A stretch of DNA of 64,000 bases from Bacillus spizizenii TU-B-10 (GCF_000227465.1 NC_016047.1:4134857-4198856); one strand, 5' to 3'. Shown: positions 53,013-63,928, counted from the first letter of the stretch. Numbers and translations are program-made. Notes: generated by a model from the letters alone, not told the origin.

Positions 53013-53393
53013 TCAGATTGTAATCTCGATCAAATTTCCTTCATCATCTTCAATCACACTTTCATAGTAGCCGTCTCCTGTTGTCCGCGGACCGTTTACT
53101 ACTGCGAAACCATCCTTCTTCAATTGATCAGTCAGTTCATCAACCTTCTCCCGGCTTCCAACGGAAAAGGCAATATGGGCCCAGCCTGTCATCGTTTGTG
53201 AAGGCGGATCAGTCACATTTCCTTTTTTCATAATTTCCAGCCTTGCTCCGGAATCAAACGTAATAAAATAAGACTTAAAATCTTTTTTCTCATTATGGTA
53301 TAGATCATTCGCTTTGCCGTTAAAATACGTTTCATAAAAAGCCTTCATTCGCTCTAAATCGTTGACCCAGATCGCTGTATGTTCAATCCGCAT
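53013..53393 (-). CDS. yyaH: YyaH, VOC/lactoylglutathione lyase-like protein
   Basis: A 126-residue glyoxalase-fold protein: [20 protein letters not shown], then LEIMKKGN and [20 protein letters not shown] and [19 protein letters not shown]. The metal-ligand set His5, Glu, His, Glu is complete. The ATG at 53393 follows GAAGGAGGAGG; upstream in-frame codons extend into ccpB and are not used. Likely a metal-dependent lyase or antibiotic-modifying relative. Confidence 0.85.
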   Translation of the reverse strand: MRIEHTAIWVNDLERMKAFYETYFNGKANDLYHNEKKDFKSYFITFDSGARLEIMKKGNVTDPPSQTMTGWAHIAFSVGSREKVDELTDQLKKDGFAVVNGPRTTGDGYYESVIEDDEGNLIEITI

Positions 53394-53448
53394 TTCTTCC
53401 TCCTCCTTCACCTTCAATGAAGTTATAAAGTATGAAATGCATTTCAGT

Positions 53449-54384
53449 TCAAGCTTTTTTCTCGAATTGATGCTGAATTTTGATATCAATGGGTTCATCC
53501 TGCATAAATAGAGAGAATGCTGCGATGCCGAGTTGCTCAAGATTCAAATCAAGCGACGGAAAACCAAGAACACGGCTGATAGAAGAATTCCCCTCGCCAA
53601 TGATTTCAACATCCCATTTATTCTTTTGGGCAAATACATAAATTCCAGCTGCCACTTCATCACTATTTGCATAAATAGCAGTCGGAACCCGCTCGCTCGT
53701 ATAATAATGTTCAGCTGCCCGCGCACCGTCATTCATCCCATTGCAACCAGACAGCATATGACGGTCTTCCAGCCTCCCGTAAACGGCTTTATAGGCCGCA
53801 GCTTTATCAGACGTGCTCGGACTCCTGTCGGCTTCTCTGACGCACGTAAAAGCAATATTTTCATGCCCACGGCTCTTTAGATAGCGAAAGCTTTCTGTAT
53901 AAGCAGCTTTTCTGTCATTGTACGCACATGGGACATCAATGTCTCCGGTATCCTCACAAGCGATGATCGGCCCATACTCCTGATAAGCGATAATGCTGTT
54001 CCAGTCATTGGCGCGGGATGTAATGATGAGACCGTCTATTTTCTTCGTTCTTAACAGCTCTAGATATTTGATTTCAATAGCGGGGTTATAATTGGTGGGG
54101 AGGAGGGTCGTTGCATACTCTTGCTGAAACGCCGCCTTAGTGATTCCATTTACGATTTTATCAAAGCAGGGATGATCGCTATAAGGCAGGATCACACCGA
54201 CCGTATGGGTTTTCCCGCGAATGAGATCGATTGCGGTTCGATTTGGTGTGTAATCTAATTCCTTCATGACTTGATGAACAAGCTTTCTCTTTTCTTCAGA
54301 CACATATGGATGATGATTCAACACACGCGAAACAGTCGAAACAGATACATTGGCCAGTCTTGCAATCTCTTTTATGTTCGCCAT
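53449..54384 (-). CDS. ccpB: CcpB, LacI-family carbon-catabolite regulator
   Basis: A 311-residue LacI-type repressor. The N-terminal HTH reads [20 protein letters not shown], with hinge [18 protein letters not shown], and the sugar-binding domain spans about 60-305. CcpB is known to assist CcpA in repression of gluconate and xylose genes under shaking culture. The ATG at 54384 has AAAGGAG before it. It precedes exoA in the opposite order on the same strand, and exoA ends with its own terminator. Confidence 0.9.
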   Translation of the reverse strand: MANIKEIARLANVSVSTVSRVLNHHPYVSEEKRKLVHQVMKELDYTPNRTAIDLIRGKTHTVGVILPYSDHPCFDKIVNGITKAAFQQEYATTLLPTNYNPAIEIKYLELLRTKKIDGLIITSRANDWNSIIAYQEYGPIIACEDTGDIDVPCAYNDRKAAYTESFRYLKSRGHENIAFTCVREADRSPSTSDKAAAYKAVYGRLEDRHMLSGCNGMNDGARAAEHYYTSERVPTAIYANSDEVAAGIYVFAQKNKWDVEIIGEGNSSISRVLGFPSLDLNLEQLGIAAFSLFMQDEPIDIKIQHQFEKKA

Positions 54385-54409
54385 CTCTTTCTCCTTTTTC
54401 ATATAAAAA

Positions 54410-54436
54410 AGCAGTAAGTGTAAATTCCTTACTGCT
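54410..54436 (-). terminator. Terminator of exoA
   Basis: AGCAGTAAG pairs with CTTACTGCT; on the minus strand a T6 run follows. Confidence 0.8.
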
Positions 54437-54442
54437 ATCTCA

Positions 54443-55201
54443 TCATATATTGATCATAAGTTCAACAGGACAATGGTCAGAACCCATGACGTCCGCTGAT
54501 ATGCTGGCATCCTCAATCTGTTCCTTAAGCCTTTCGGACACAACAAAATAATCGAGACGCCATCCGATATTTCTGTCCCGGGCCCCGGCACGATACGACC
54601 ACCAGGAATAAGCGCCTTCAAGATCAGGATAGACGTGGCGGAATGAGTCAACAAAGCCTGCTTCTAAGAAACGAGTGAATGCTCCTCTTTCTTGCTCAGA
54701 AAATCCGGCGTTATTTCGGTTCGCCTTTGGATTTTTCAAATCGATCTCCTGATGGGCTACATTCAAATCGCCGCATAAAATGACCGGCTTTTTCTTATCC
54801 AATTCAAGAATATAAGATAATAAAGCCTCTTCCCATTGCATCCGATAATCGATTCGCTCCAATCCTCTTTTGGAATTGGGCGTGTAAACGGTCATCACAA
54901 ACAAGTTTTCAAATTCCAGCGTAATCACTCTGCCTTCTTGGTCATGCTCTTCTATTCCGATACCGTACATGACATGCAGCGGCTTTTGTTTTGAAAAAAC
55001 AGCTGTGCCGGAATATCCTTTTTTCACTGCATAATTCCAATACACATGATAGCCTTCAGGCTGGAGATCAACCTGGCCGTCCTGTATCTTTGTTTCCTGA
55101 AGACATATAATATCTGCATCCTCTTCTTTCAGATAAGAGAGGAAATCCATCTTTCTCATGACAGCCCGCAGGCCGTTTACATTCCAAGAAATCAGCTTCA
55201 T
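54443..55201 (-). CDS. exoA: ExoA, AP endonuclease / exonuclease III
   Basis: A 252-residue EEP-family DNA repair enzyme that cuts 5' of abasic sites. The conserved pattern is complete: SWNVNGLRA (Asn7), QETKIQ (metal Glu), [35 protein letters not shown] and SDHCPVEL (catalytic His). It lies between ccpB and the rpsR operon, each with a terminator. The gene is expressed in spores in B. subtilis under SigG; no promoter was searched in detail. Confidence 0.94.
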   Translation of the reverse strand: MKLISWNVNGLRAVMRKMDFLSYLKEEDADIICLQETKIQDGQVDLQPEGYHVYWNYAVKKGYSGTAVFSKQKPLHVMYGIGIEEHDQEGRVITLEFENLFVMTVYTPNSKRGLERIDYRMQWEEALLSYILELDKKKPVILCGDLNVAHQEIDLKNPKANRNNAGFSEQERGAFTRFLEAGFVDSFRHVYPDLEGAYSWWSYRAGARDRNIGWRLDYFVVSERLKEQIEDASISADVMGSDHCPVELMINI

Positions 55202-55217
55202 GTTTCATCCCCCTATA

Positions 55218-55252
55218 AAAAAGAGCAAGAACCCGAAGGTCCTTGCTCTTTA
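55218..55252 (-). terminator. Terminator of rpsF-ssbA-rpsR
   Basis: AAAGAGCAAGgACC arms pair across a short loop (AGAGCAAG/CTTGCTCT), with T6 on the minus strand. Confidence 0.85.
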
Positions 55253-55261
55253 CGTATCAGC

Positions 55262-55528
<267 letters not shown>

Positions 55529-55544
55529 TTAGGTGATAATCTCA

Positions 55545-56063
55545 TTAGAATGGAAGATCGTCATCCGAGATGTCAATCGGTTTGCCGTCGTTGGCAAATG
55601 GGTCATCATTAAAGCTGTTCCCCTGATTGCGTTTCTGGTTGTTTTGATTTCCCCCGAATGGATTATCATTTTGGCCTCCGCCAAAGTACTGGCCTCCGCC
55701 GCTATTTCCTTCGTTGTATCCACCTGAACCAGAACCGCCGCCGTTTTTCGGCTCAAGAAATTGAACACTTTCAGCTTGGACCTCAGTCACGAAGACACGC
55801 TGTCCTTGCTGGTTTTCATAGTTTCTTGTTTGTAAACGGCCATCTACGCCTGCAAGGCTTCCTTTTTTCAGGAAGTTTGCAACGTTTTCGGCTTGTCTTC
55901 TCCAAGTGACACAATTAATGAAATCGGCCTCACGTTCTCCGGACTGGTTCGTAAATGTACGATTCACAGCAAGAGTAAACGTAGCAACAGCCGCACCGTT
56001 TGGCGTATAACGAAGCTCTGGGTCTTTTGTCAGTCTTCCGACTAATACAACTCGGTTAAGCAT
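55545..56063 (-). CDS. ssbA: Single-strand DNA-binding protein SsbA
   Basis: A 172-residue SSB. The OB fold covers about 1-105 ([20 protein letters not shown] start, with [20 protein letters not shown]), then a flexible Gly/Asn/Gln-rich linker, and the acidic tail DISDDDLPF that recruits PriA, RecO, RecG and others. The ATG at 56063 is used; an upstream in-frame start at 56075 is possible. Middle gene between rpsF and rpsR. Confidence 0.97.
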   Translation of the reverse strand: MLNRVVLVGRLTKDPELRYTPNGAAVATFTLAVNRTFTNQSGEREADFINCVTWRRQAENVANFLKKGSLAGVDGRLQTRNYENQQGQRVFVTEVQAESVQFLEPKNGGGSGSGGYNEGNSGGGQYFGGGQNDNPFGGNQNNQKRNQGNSFNDDPFANDGKPIDISDDDLPF

Positions 56064-56103
56064 AAGAAAGACCACCTTTTACCATTATATATTTCAAAAT
56101 TGC

Positions 56104-56445
<342 letters not shown>

Positions 56446-56465
56446 TCTATTACTCACAATTTTAT

Positions 56466-56494
56466 ATTATACCAAAGCTCTTGTCCCTTTACAA
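56466..56494 (-). promoter_or_regulatory. Sigma-A promoter of rpsF-ssbA-rpsR
   Basis: On the minus strand: -35 TTGTAA, 17-bp spacer, -10 TATAAT, about 75 bp before rpsF. Confidence 0.75.
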
Positions 56495-56501
56495 CTGCAT
56501 C

Positions 56502-57603
56502 CTATACATTAAATCGGAAATGAATAACGTCTCCGTCTTGAACAACGTACTCTTTTCCTTCGAGACGGACTTTTCCTGCTTCTTTCGCTCCTGTCATACC
56601 GCCGCCCGCAAGAAGATCCTCATAAGCAACAGTTTCAGCACGAATGAAGCCGCGCTCAAAGTCACTATGAATAATTCCTGCACACTCAGGGGCTTTCATG
56701 CCTTTTTTGAATGTCCAAGCTCTGACTTCCTGTTCTCCGGCTGTGAAATATGTTGCAAGGCCAAGAAGGGAGTATGATGCTTTGATCAACTGATCAAGCC
56801 CTGATTCTTCAATGCCAAGCTCTTCAAGGAACATTTGCTTTTCATCGCCTTCAAGCTCGGCGATTTCGGATTCGATTTTCGCACAAACAACGATAACTTC
56901 TGCATTTTCGCCGGCAGCGTACTCGCGAATCTTCGCTACATTTTCATTGCCAGACGGATCAGCTACTTCATCTTCACTTACGTTTGCAACGTACAAAATA
57001 GGCTTCGAAGTCAGTAAATGAAGCTGCTTCACAAGCTTTTGCTGCTCTTCAGTGAACTCAACAGAACGAGCAGGCTTTTCACTTTCAAACGCTTCTTTCA
57101 GTTTAGACAGAATCTCAAACTCAAATACAGCTTCTTTATCTTTTTGCTTCGCAAGTTTGCTGACGCGTGTAATCCGCTTTTCAACTGTTTCCATATCAGC
57201 GAGGATCAGCTCAAGGTTGATCGTTTCAATGTCATCAATCGGATCAACTTTTCCAGAAACGTGTGTAATGTTGTCATCAGAAAAAGCACGGACAACGTGG
57301 CAAATTGCATCAACCTGGCGAATGTGAGAAAGGAATTTGTTACCGAGTCCTTCTCCTTTAGACGCACCTTTTACGATCCCTGCAATATCAGTGAATTCAA
57401 AAGCAGTCGGCACAGTCTTCTTCGGTTTGACCAGCTCAGTCAGCTTTTGCAGACGATCATCAGGTACTTTCTACAATTCCCACGTTCGGATCAATTGTAC
57501 AGAACGGGTAGTTGGCTGATTCGGCACCGGCCTGTGTAATTGCGTTAAATAGCGTTGATTTCCCGACGTTTGGCAAACCAACAATTCCAGCTGTTAAAGC
57601 CAT
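56502..57603 (-). pseudogene. ychF: ychF (engD/yyaF) GTPase gene with a +1 frameshift
   Basis: The OBG/YchF-type ribosome-associated ATPase of 366 residues is split. The 5' part, from ATG 57603 ([20 protein letters not shown], Walker A), runs to the stop TGA after GIVEST near 57460. The 3' part resumes in another frame (from about LQKLTELVKP through VPTAFEFTDIAGIVKGASKG). A single extra base in the run TTT at 57468-57470 (AAA on the minus strand) explains it; total length 1102 equals 1101+1. With it removed, [12 protein letters not shown] is restored. Either the strain has lost the protein or the base call is wrong. The remaining protein looks fully intact, so a recent change or sequencing error is favoured. 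Confidence 0.9.
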
Positions 57604-57729
57604 TCTTTCATCTCCTCTATATAAAACCGTCATTGTATAAACGTATTTTGAACCTAGAGCAATTATAAGGAGGTTCACTGGAAAAGACAAGCTGACAAAA
57701 AAGCATTTTCAGCCTGCCAATCCCTTTGG

Positions 57730-59733
57730 TTACGCTTTTTTCAAGCCTACTAAACAGTCAAAAAGCGTGCTTCCCATTCCATTATCAGAATTTGTATCAT
57801 TTGTCAGTGCATTGACTGAACCTCCAAAAGCCGCCCACATGCCTTCATCTATATTAATCGTCTTCGGGTGAGCCTGCTTCATCACTTTCACCTTGCCCGT
57901 CAAGCGCCCGCGGTCATTAAAGATGGCAACCTCGTCTCCGTCCTGAAGGTTCTGCTCCACCGCTATGTCTGGAGAAATATCGACTTGAATATGCTGAAGC
58001 TTTTCAATAAACGGCACATGCTGAGAATGATTAGAACGCTGTGGATGAATGGACAACAGCGTGTAAGGATACTTTCCAGCTAAATCCTCATTATGGAAAG
58101 CAGATTCTTCGGGCACATTTAATTGAAGCAAGCCGCTAAACCCTTTTTCCTCAGCTAGCGACGAAGTAAATTCAAATTTTCCGCTCGGCGTCAAAAACTG
58201 ATAGTCATCCCACGGCACTTGCTTGACTGGAAGAGGGAGATGGCCTTTTTCTTTCAGTCGCTCTAGCGTCACATCCTCTGCCTCCAATGAAGAAAGCCCC
58301 ATTTCCAAAAATTCTTCAGTGCTGTGTTCAAACAACTCGCCAAATCCAAGGCGTTTTGCAAGCTCTGACCAGATCCAGCTGTCCGACTTCGCTTCACCCT
58401 GCGGCTCCACAAGCTTTTTCCCGTATTGAACGTAATGGTGATACATGCTGGAATAGTAGATATCCTCTTCTTCAAAAACAGTGGCTGTCGGCAAAACATA
58501 GTCACATAGCTTTGCCGTATCCGTCATGATAGAATCAATCGCTACCGTCATCGGAACCTTTTCAAACGCTTGTCTCACTTTATGTGTGTTTGGCACCTGG
58601 GTCAACGGGTTTCCGCACGTCACGATAATCATCTCGATCGCTGGATCAGCAGCCGTTAGTACCTCTTCAGCCTGCGTCATCATTGAAAACGAACGTGATG
58701 TTGTTTTTAACTCCGGGAGCGTCAGCTTCGTTTTCGCAAAGCTCTCACCTATTTGGACATTCCCGAAATTCGCGCCGCCACCTTTAATTCCGACATTTCC
58801 GCTTGCCGCAACGAGTGCATCAATCCAGCGAATCGTTCCGCCCCCGTTTTTATAGCGCTGCATACCAAGCCCCATAAAAGTAGACACCGGGCCATCGGCA
58901 TACAAACCGGCCAGATACTCCAGCTCCTCCATAGAAGTTTCTGTTTTTACAATAAACTCTTCTAGAGAAACGGTGTTCAAAAGCTCTTTTACATCATCAA
59001 AACCGACAGAGTGCTCAGAAATAAATGTCTCATCCGTTCTCCCTGTCTCAATCAGAACCTTCAAAACAGCTGCCGCAAGCCAGCCATCCATTCCCGGCTT
59101 TACAGAGATATAGCGGTCTGCAAGCTTGGCAGTCGGATTGAAGATCGGGTCAATCACAGTAATTGTGGCGCCCTTTTTCTTCACCTGCTGCAAGTGATGG
59201 TATAAGTGCATATTCGTTCTGGATACATTTCTTCCCCACACAACAACATGTTTGCTGTTGTAAATATCAAGCGGGCCGTGCCCATACGAACGGCCGAAAT
59301 CCCAGCTTTGTGCCTCGATACCGGAGCCCCAGCATATGCTTCCGACGATTTCAGTCACGCCGCCATACCCATTAAAAAAACGCTGGTCTAGCGCTTTTAA
59401 CAAACCGTTATTCGCATAATCGTGGCTGTGCAAAACAGCAGTTGTCTCCGATTTTTCCTTGATCTCCCGAAGTTTGCCGGCAATTTCATCAAGTGCCTGA
59501 TTCCAGGAAATTCGCACAAACTCGCCATTTTGTTTTTTCATCGGATAGCGGAGCCGCTGAGGCGAATTTGTTTTTGTCTCAAGCATTCTGCCGCGGCCGC
59601 AGATTTTGCCTTCCGTAATCGGATGGTTCGGATCTCCGTCCACCTTTGTTACCTTTCCGTCTTCAACAGTCACCAAAAAGCCGCAGCTGTCCCAGCAATT
59701 CAGCGGACATGCTGACTGATGCACTTTGCTCAT
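57730..59733 (-). CDS. yyaE: YyaE, molybdopterin-dependent oxidoreductase
   Basis: A 667-residue enzyme of the DMSO-reductase/formate-dehydrogenase superfamily. The [4Fe-4S] motif CPLNCWDSC (Cys9, 13, 17) plus CGRGR is at the N-terminus. MGD cofactor-binding segments follow (RISWNQALDEI, GSICWGSGIEAQ with a Ser at the molybdenum place or nearby, IVTCGNPLTQVPNT). The C-terminal domain has the SIHPQRSNHSQH pattern. Substrate unknown. The ATG at 59733 (MSKVHQSACP) is used; an in-frame start 12 codons upstream is less likely. Confidence 0.85.
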   Translation of the reverse strand: MSKVHQSACPLNCWDSCGFLVTVEDGKVTKVDGDPNHPITEGKICGRGRMLETKTNSPQRLRYPMKKQNGEFVRISWNQALDEIAGKLREIKEKSETTAVLHSHDYANNGLLKALDQRFFNGYGGVTEIVGSICWGSGIEAQSWDFGRSYGHGPLDIYNSKHVVVWGRNVSRTNMHLYHHLQQVKKKGATITVIDPIFNPTAKLADRYISVKPGMDGWLAAAVLKVLIETGRTDETFISEHSVGFDDVKELLNTVSLEEFIVKTETSMEELEYLAGLYADGPVSTFMGLGMQRYKNGGGTIRWIDALVAASGNVGIKGGGANFGNVQIGESFAKTKLTLPELKTTSRSFSMMTQAEEVLTAADPAIEMIIVTCGNPLTQVPNTHKVRQAFEKVPMTVAIDSIMTDTAKLCDYVLPTATVFEEEDIYYSSMYHHYVQYGKKLVEPQGEAKSDSWIWSELAKRLGFGELFEHSTEEFLEMGLSSLEAEDVTLERLKEKGHLPLPVKQVPWDDYQFLTPSGKFEFTSSLAEEKGFSGLLQLNVPEESAFHNEDLAGKYPYTLLSIHPQRSNHSQHVPFIEKLQHIQVDISPDIAVEQNLQDGDEVAIFNDRGRLTGKVKVMKQAHPKTINIDEGMWAAFGGSVNALTNDTNSDNGMGSTLFDCLVGLKKA

Positions 59734-59783
59734 CGCCGTCTTCTCCTTACCTTCTATATGAAAAAGCATGAGTGCCGGCCTTT

Positions 59784-59990
59784 TTACGAAGTAGGCTCCT
59801 CATGCTTGACAAGTACTTTTTTTAGTTTTCTTTCAAATTCTTTTCTCGGAATCATTACACTGTGAGAACATCCCTCACACTTAATTCGAATATCCATTCC
59901 CATGCGTATAATTTTCCAGCTGTTCGCTCCGCATGGATGCGGTTTTTTCATTTCTACGATATCATTCAGGCCAAAGTCTTTATCCGCCAA
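59784..59990 (-). CDS. yyzM: DUF951 zinc-binding small protein
   Basis: A 68-residue protein: MADKDFGLNDIVEMKKPHPC, then GANSWKIIRMGMDIRIKCEG and CSHSVMIPRKEFERKLKKVL. This is the complete DUF951 pattern, with Cys20, Cys38 and Cys41 and His18 forming a probable zinc site. It lies 50 bp upstream of yyaE on the same strand. The gene name is from memory for this family in Bacillus and not fully certain. Function unknown. Confidence 0.8.
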   Translation of the reverse strand: MADKDFGLNDIVEMKKPHPCGANSWKIIRMGMDIRIKCEGCSHSVMIPRKEFERKLKKVLVKHEEPTS

Positions 59991-60083
59991 GACCCTTCAC
60001 CTCTTTTCATAAACTGCTGTATCTATTGTACAAAAAAACTGATCATAAGAGCAATCAAGATATCTGAAAAGAAAGGTATCCTC

Positions 60084-61100
60084 TTATTTCCATTTACTCA
60101 AAATAGGATATAACAGCAGACAAACTAACAAATATAAATTCAGCATCCCGTATATCGGATACAAGAACGCGATCAAATCAGAAAACCCGAAAGAGGTAAA
60201 TGGCACCATTAACACTAACAGAATCAACACAATCATCCATCTTGGCATATGAACAAACGCCATCAACCGGCTGGACAGCCCCAGCAAACCAGCTACCGTC
60301 GTCGTGTAAATCGCCAGACAAAGCACCGCCGTCATACATAAAAAAAGGAGATAAGGCGCCCCCTCCAAAACGGCAAACAACGGTATTTCAAACTGGGAAA
60401 GGGAGCCCGCCAACTCCACTAACGTTTCATTATAAACAAAAGAGATCACACCAAAAATAAGTCCGCTTGCCACACTGGCGATTTTCGCTTCTCCGAGTCC
60501 TTTCATTTCTTTCCCAACGGAGGATAAAATCGCGACAACTGAAAGAATGTTTAAAGAGGTAAACGTAATGCTCGCAGGCCAGTTATACTGCCGAGTCAAA
60601 TCAATCGTCCACGTATGATGATGGGTGCTCTGAAAGGAGATCAGCGCATACAGCAGCCCTGCTACTAAAACAGGTATTAAAAAACCATTTACTGATAATA
60701 TTCCTTTCACATCCCAGAAAAACAAACACACGGTCACGATACAAATCAGCGCGATTCCCCACCAGAAAGGAAGCTTGTACATTTGCAAGGTCACACCGCC
60801 TCCGGCAATCATCACCATAGTCGTCGAAAACAAATAAAAAACGATGAGGACATCATAAATTTTCGCCAGCCATGGTCCCATCAAATGTTCCAGAACCGGC
60901 AGAAAATGAGTGGATTGAACCTTAAAACTGATTTTCATCACAATATAAGACGAGAAAATGAACATGATTGTAAACAGCACAATAGCAAGTCCGCTTTCCG
61001 CCCCAAAAAACTGCCATATCTCCTGACCGCTCGCATATCCGGCCCCGATCAGGCTCCCTAATATGAGCAGCATCCACTTCATTCCGGCTCTCCACAACAT
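60084..61100 (-). CDS. yyaD: YyaD, membrane protein of the YkvI type
   Basis: A 338-residue polytopic protein with 10 or more helices. The start WMLLILGSLIGAGYASGQEI, with the GAGYASGQE motif, matches the YkvI/amino-acid permease-related family. B. subtilis YyaD is reported to be needed for normal outer spore-layer maturation. Three ATG/GTG codons lie close together (61106, 61103, 61100); a further ATG at 61082 (MKWMLL) has the best RBS (TGGAGAG). So the true N-terminus is uncertain. Divergent from yyaC. Confidence 0.8.
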   Translation of the reverse strand: MLWRAGMKWMLLILGSLIGAGYASGQEIWQFFGAESGLAIVLFTIMFIFSSYIVMKISFKVQSTHFLPVLEHLMGPWLAKIYDVLIVFYLFSTTMVMIAGGGVTLQMYKLPFWWGIALICIVTVCLFFWDVKGILSVNGFLIPVLVAGLLYALISFQSTHHHTWTIDLTRQYNWPASITFTSLNILSVVAILSSVGKEMKGLGEAKIASVASGLIFGVISFVYNETLVELAGSLSQFEIPLFAVLEGAPYLLFLCMTAVLCLAIYTTTVAGLLGLSSRLMAFVHMPRWMIVLILLVLMVPFTSFGFSDLIAFLYPIYGMLNLYLLVCLLLYPILSKWK

Positions 61101-61106
61101 CATCAC

Positions 61107-61660
61107 CTCATAGCACAGAGTTCAGCTTTTTCCCGTTATTGTTACTATATAAATAACTGAAAGCAAACATGCCATATTTTCATAGACATTGACCACAAGG
61201 TAAAATTATCATACGAAATACACATAAAAAAGACTGCCAATGAAGGCAGTCTAAAACAAGATATTAGTTTGGCCGCGGAAATAAGGAAAGAACCTCTGTA
61301 TGCATCTTCACCCCGATATCCTATACTGCCGAAATAGATAATGTATTGTATGACAAGAAACAGACGGATTGAAATCACTTCTGATCCCAGAATCCTAAAC
61401 TTTGTCGGTATTGCCCTTCCAATGTAGACATCTATGCATTTTCAACTGTTTTGTAAGCAGACCACAGCTTGATCATAATAGAGGCATTGGAGCACAATAC
61501 TTATAACCAACCCCTCTAAGCACTCATATCAATCCTCTATTTTTGAAAATATCCGGTGTCTACACAAAGCATAAAAAATCATACTGCTGGATATACTGTA
61601 AACAACCTTACATAACTAGGCACACACCATAGCAATTCTGTTACCTACTATAACAAGGAA
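61107..61660. other. yyaD-yyaC intergenic region, no gene seen
   Basis: About 550 bp without a convincing gene. The longest minus-strand frame (77 codons from 61378) has no RBS and runs through a terminator hairpin, so it is not called. The region holds that hairpin (61231-61252) and probably the promoters of yyaD and yyaC. Confidence 0.6.
61225..61252 (-). terminator. Terminator without an assigned gene, upstream of yyaD
   Basis: AGACTGCC pairs with GGCAGTCT around 6 bases; on the minus strand T6 follows. It lies within a gap with no called gene, so it may end a small RNA that starts around 61300-61600. Confidence 0.65.
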
Positions 61661-61669
61661 GTGAAACCT

Positions 61670-62287
61670 ATGAATCGAAAAGGCGGGCTTTTTTCCTCTC
61701 AGGAACGAGTAAAGCAATATGTTTCACATACAGATGCAGCAGCAGCAAAACAAATCCAAACCATCCTTTCTTCATCCTTACGTAAAGCTGCCGGCAAACC
61801 AATTGTCGTGGTTTGTATCGGAACAGACCGTTCAACCGGTGATTCATTAGGCCCGCTCGTAGGAATGAAACTCAAACAAATGCCACTCACCAGATTCCAT
61901 GTCTATGGAACCCTATCTGATCCCGTCCATGCTGTGAACATGAAGGATAAAATCAATGACATTCAAAAATTACATAAAAACCCATTTATTATAGCGGTCG
62001 ATGCATGCTTAGGACGCGTTAAAAGTGTAGGATCGTTTCAAATCGGAGAAGGGCCATTAAAGCCTGGGGCTGGTGTGCAAAAAGACCTTCCTGAAGTGGG
62101 AGATCTTCATATTAACGGAATTGTGAATGTGAGTGGTTTTATGGAATACTTTGTATTGCAAAATACAAGGCTACACTTAGTCATGAATATGGCAAATGTT
62201 CTTGCAGAAGGATTGAGTTTAACAGATCGAACAGAGTGGAGGCAGGAACGCCTTAACCCGCTGCAAAGGCTCACTGGACGAATATAA
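61670..62287 (+). CDS. yyaC: YyaC, sporulation protein related to the GPR germination protease
   Basis: A 205-residue protein of the YyaC/GPR-related family: VVVCIGTDRSTGDSLGPLVG, then NPFIIAVDACLGRVKSVGSF and GPLKPGAGVQKDLPEVGDLH with NGIVNVSGFMEYFVLQNTRL. The TDRSTGDSLGP and VDACLG motifs mirror GPR peptidase active-site regions. It is made under sporulation control in B. subtilis; its exact substrate is unsettled. The ATG at 61670 follows AAGGAAGTGAAA; a start three codons earlier is in frame. Confidence 0.87.
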   Translation: MNRKGGLFSSQERVKQYVSHTDAAAAKQIQTILSSSLRKAAGKPIVVVCIGTDRSTGDSLGPLVGMKLKQMPLTRFHVYGTLSDPVHAVNMKDKINDIQKLHKNPFIIAVDACLGRVKSVGSFQIGEGPLKPGAGVQKDLPEVGDLHINGIVNVSGFMEYFVLQNTRLHLVMNMANVLAEGLSLTDRTEWRQERLNPLQRLTGRI

Positions 62288-62292
62288 AACAA

Positions 62293-62320
62293 AAACCATC
62301 TTCGCTTGAAAGATGGTTTC
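62293..62320. terminator. Bidirectional terminator between yyaC and spo0J
   Basis: AACCATCTT(T) pairs with (A)AAGATGGTT with T-rich tails on both strands. Confidence 0.75.
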
Positions 62321-62325
62321 TTTAT

Positions 62326-63174
62326 TTATGATTCTCGTTCAGACAAAAGTTCTAAAATCCGGTCAAGATCTTCATTAGAGAAAAATTCGATTTCGATTTT
62401 ACCTTTTTTCTTTTGTCTTTTAATATTAACCGTTGTTCCAAAATAATTTTGGAGATAAGATTCCCGTTCTTTTAGAACCGCGTCTTTCACAGGTTCTTTT
62501 TTCTTTGTTTCACGTGAAACATTCTCATTTAACTGCTGAATCAGCTGCTCAAGCTGGCGAACATTGAGCTGCTCCGCAATCACTTTTTGTACAAGCGGTT
62601 CAAGCTTATTTTTGTTTTTCAGGCCAAGAAGCGTGCGTCCATGCCCCATGGAAAGCGTACCATCGGCAATAAGCTGCTGAATGTTTTCTGGCAATGTCAG
62701 CAATCTTAAATGATTCGCAATATGCGGTCTGCTTTTCCCAAGACGTTTGGCAAGCTGTTCTTGCGTGAGATCTAAGTGTTTCAGCAAGGAGTCATAGGCC
62801 TGAGCCTCTTCAAGCGGCGATAAATCTTCACGCTGAAGGTTTTCCAATAAAGCAATTTCTCTCATTAAAGCCTCTGATAATTCACGGACAATCGCCGGAA
62901 CTGTGTCTAAACCCGCCAGCTTTGCCGCTCGAAAACGCCGTTCCCCCGCAACAATATCATAGCCTTTTAAAGATTTTCTGACGATAAGAGGCTGAAGAAT
63001 GCCATGCTGCAGCACAGATTCTTTTAGTTCAGCTAATGCCTCGTCGTCAAAGTGTTTTCTTGGCTGATAAGGATTAGGGCGTAAATCGGCAACTTTAATT
63101 TCTTCAACTGTCTCTTCAGACAAATCGACCTGATTAAACAACGCATTAATCCCTTTTCCAAGGCCTTTAGCCAT
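62326..63174 (-). CDS. spo0J: Spo0J (ParB), chromosome partition protein
   Basis: A 282-residue ParB. The CTPase/ParB N-terminal domain has the arginine patch GERRFR (77-82). The HTH domain (about 130-190; [20 protein letters not shown]) reads parS, and a C-terminal dimerisation leucine-rich part ends the protein. It loads SMC condensin at the origin and, with Soj, controls DnaA activity. The gene contains a perfect parS. It overlaps soj by 8 bp. Confidence 0.96.
   Translation of the reverse strand: MAKGLGKGINALFNQVDLSEETVEEIKVADLRPNPYQPRKHFDDEALAELKESVLQHGILQPLIVRKSLKGYDIVAGERRFRAAKLAGLDTVPAIVRELSEALMREIALLENLQREDLSPLEEAQAYDSLLKHLDLTQEQLAKRLGKSRPHIANHLRLLTLPENIQQLIADGTLSMGHGRTLLGLKNKNKLEPLVQKVIAEQLNVRQLEQLIQQLNENVSRETKKKEPVKDAVLKERESYLQNYFGTTVNIKRQKKKGKIEIEFFSNEDLDRILELLSERES
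62506..62521. promoter_or_regulatory. parS site inside spo0J
   Basis: TGTTTCACGTGAAACA is a perfect match to the B. subtilis parS consensus, located in the spo0J coding region as in 168. Confidence 0.97.
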
Positions 63175-63928
63175 TCGCAGCCACTTCCTTTGCTAAATCT
63201 AAATATACTTCCGCACCTCTTGACCGCGGATCGTATAAAATGATGGGTTTTCCGTGACTCGGTGCCTCGCTCAGACGGACATTACGCGGAATAACCGTCT
63301 TATATACTTTATCTCTAAAATATTTTTTAACCTCTTCAATGACTTGAATACCGAGATTCGTCCGGGCATCAAGCATTGTCAGCAATACACCTTCAATCAT
63401 TAAATCAGTATTCAAATGCTTTTGCACAAGACGTACTGTATTTAATAACTGGCTGAGCCCCTCCAGGGCGTAATATTCGCACTGTACAGGAATCACAACG
63501 GAATCTGAGGCAGTAAGCGCGTTAATCGTCAGCAACCCCAATGACGGCGGACAATCAATGATAATATAATCATAATTCTGCTTTACTGCTTCAAGCGCCC
63601 TCTTCAGTCTCACTTCTCTTGAAATCGTCGGAACCAACTCGATTTCAGCTCCGGCAAGCTGAATGGTCGCAGGAATCACGTCCAAGTTCTCTACTGTCGT
63701 TGCTTTAATAATATCTATTACATCTGCATCATCTACTAAAATATCGTACACACACTGCTCTACATCGGCTTTTTCAATCCCTAATCCGCTTGTCGCATTC
63801 CCCTGCGGATCAATATCTACCAGCAGAACCCTTTTCCCTATGTAAGCTAAGCATGCCCCAAGGTTGACAGACGTCGTTGTTTTGCCCACTCCGCCTTTTT
63901 GGTTCGTAATTGCTATGATTTTTCCCAC
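63167..63928 (-). CDS. soj: Soj (ParA), Walker-type ATPase
   Basis: A 253-residue ParA. It has a deviant Walker A KGGVGKTT (residues 11-18), the ParA motif [11 protein letters not shown] and Walker [13 protein letters not shown]. The dimeric ATP form binds DNA and activates DnaA; Spo0J stimulates ATP hydrolysis. The GTG at 63928 is chosen because GTAGGTGACATC precedes it and gives the usual start; an upstream GTG at 63946 is in frame. Followed by spo0J with an 8-bp overlap. Confidence 0.96.
   Translation of the reverse strand: MGKIIAITNQKGGVGKTTTSVNLGACLAYIGKRVLLVDIDPQGNATSGLGIEKADVEQCVYDILVDDADVIDIIKATTVENLDVIPATIQLAGAEIELVPTISREVRLKRALEAVKQNYDYIIIDCPPSLGLLTINALTASDSVVIPVQCEYYALEGLSQLLNTVRLVQKHLNTDLMIEGVLLTMLDARTNLGIQVIEEVKKYFRDKVYKTVIPRNVRLSEAPSHGKPIILYDPRSRGAEVYLDLAKEVAANG

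Noticed and set aside
61145-61378. A 77-codon minus-strand frame in the yyaD-yyaC gap
   Set aside because: No RBS, odd composition, and it runs straight through a terminator hairpin.
61708-61726. GTTTCACAT in yyaC as a parS site
   Set aside because: Only a half site matches; the other half lacks the dyad.
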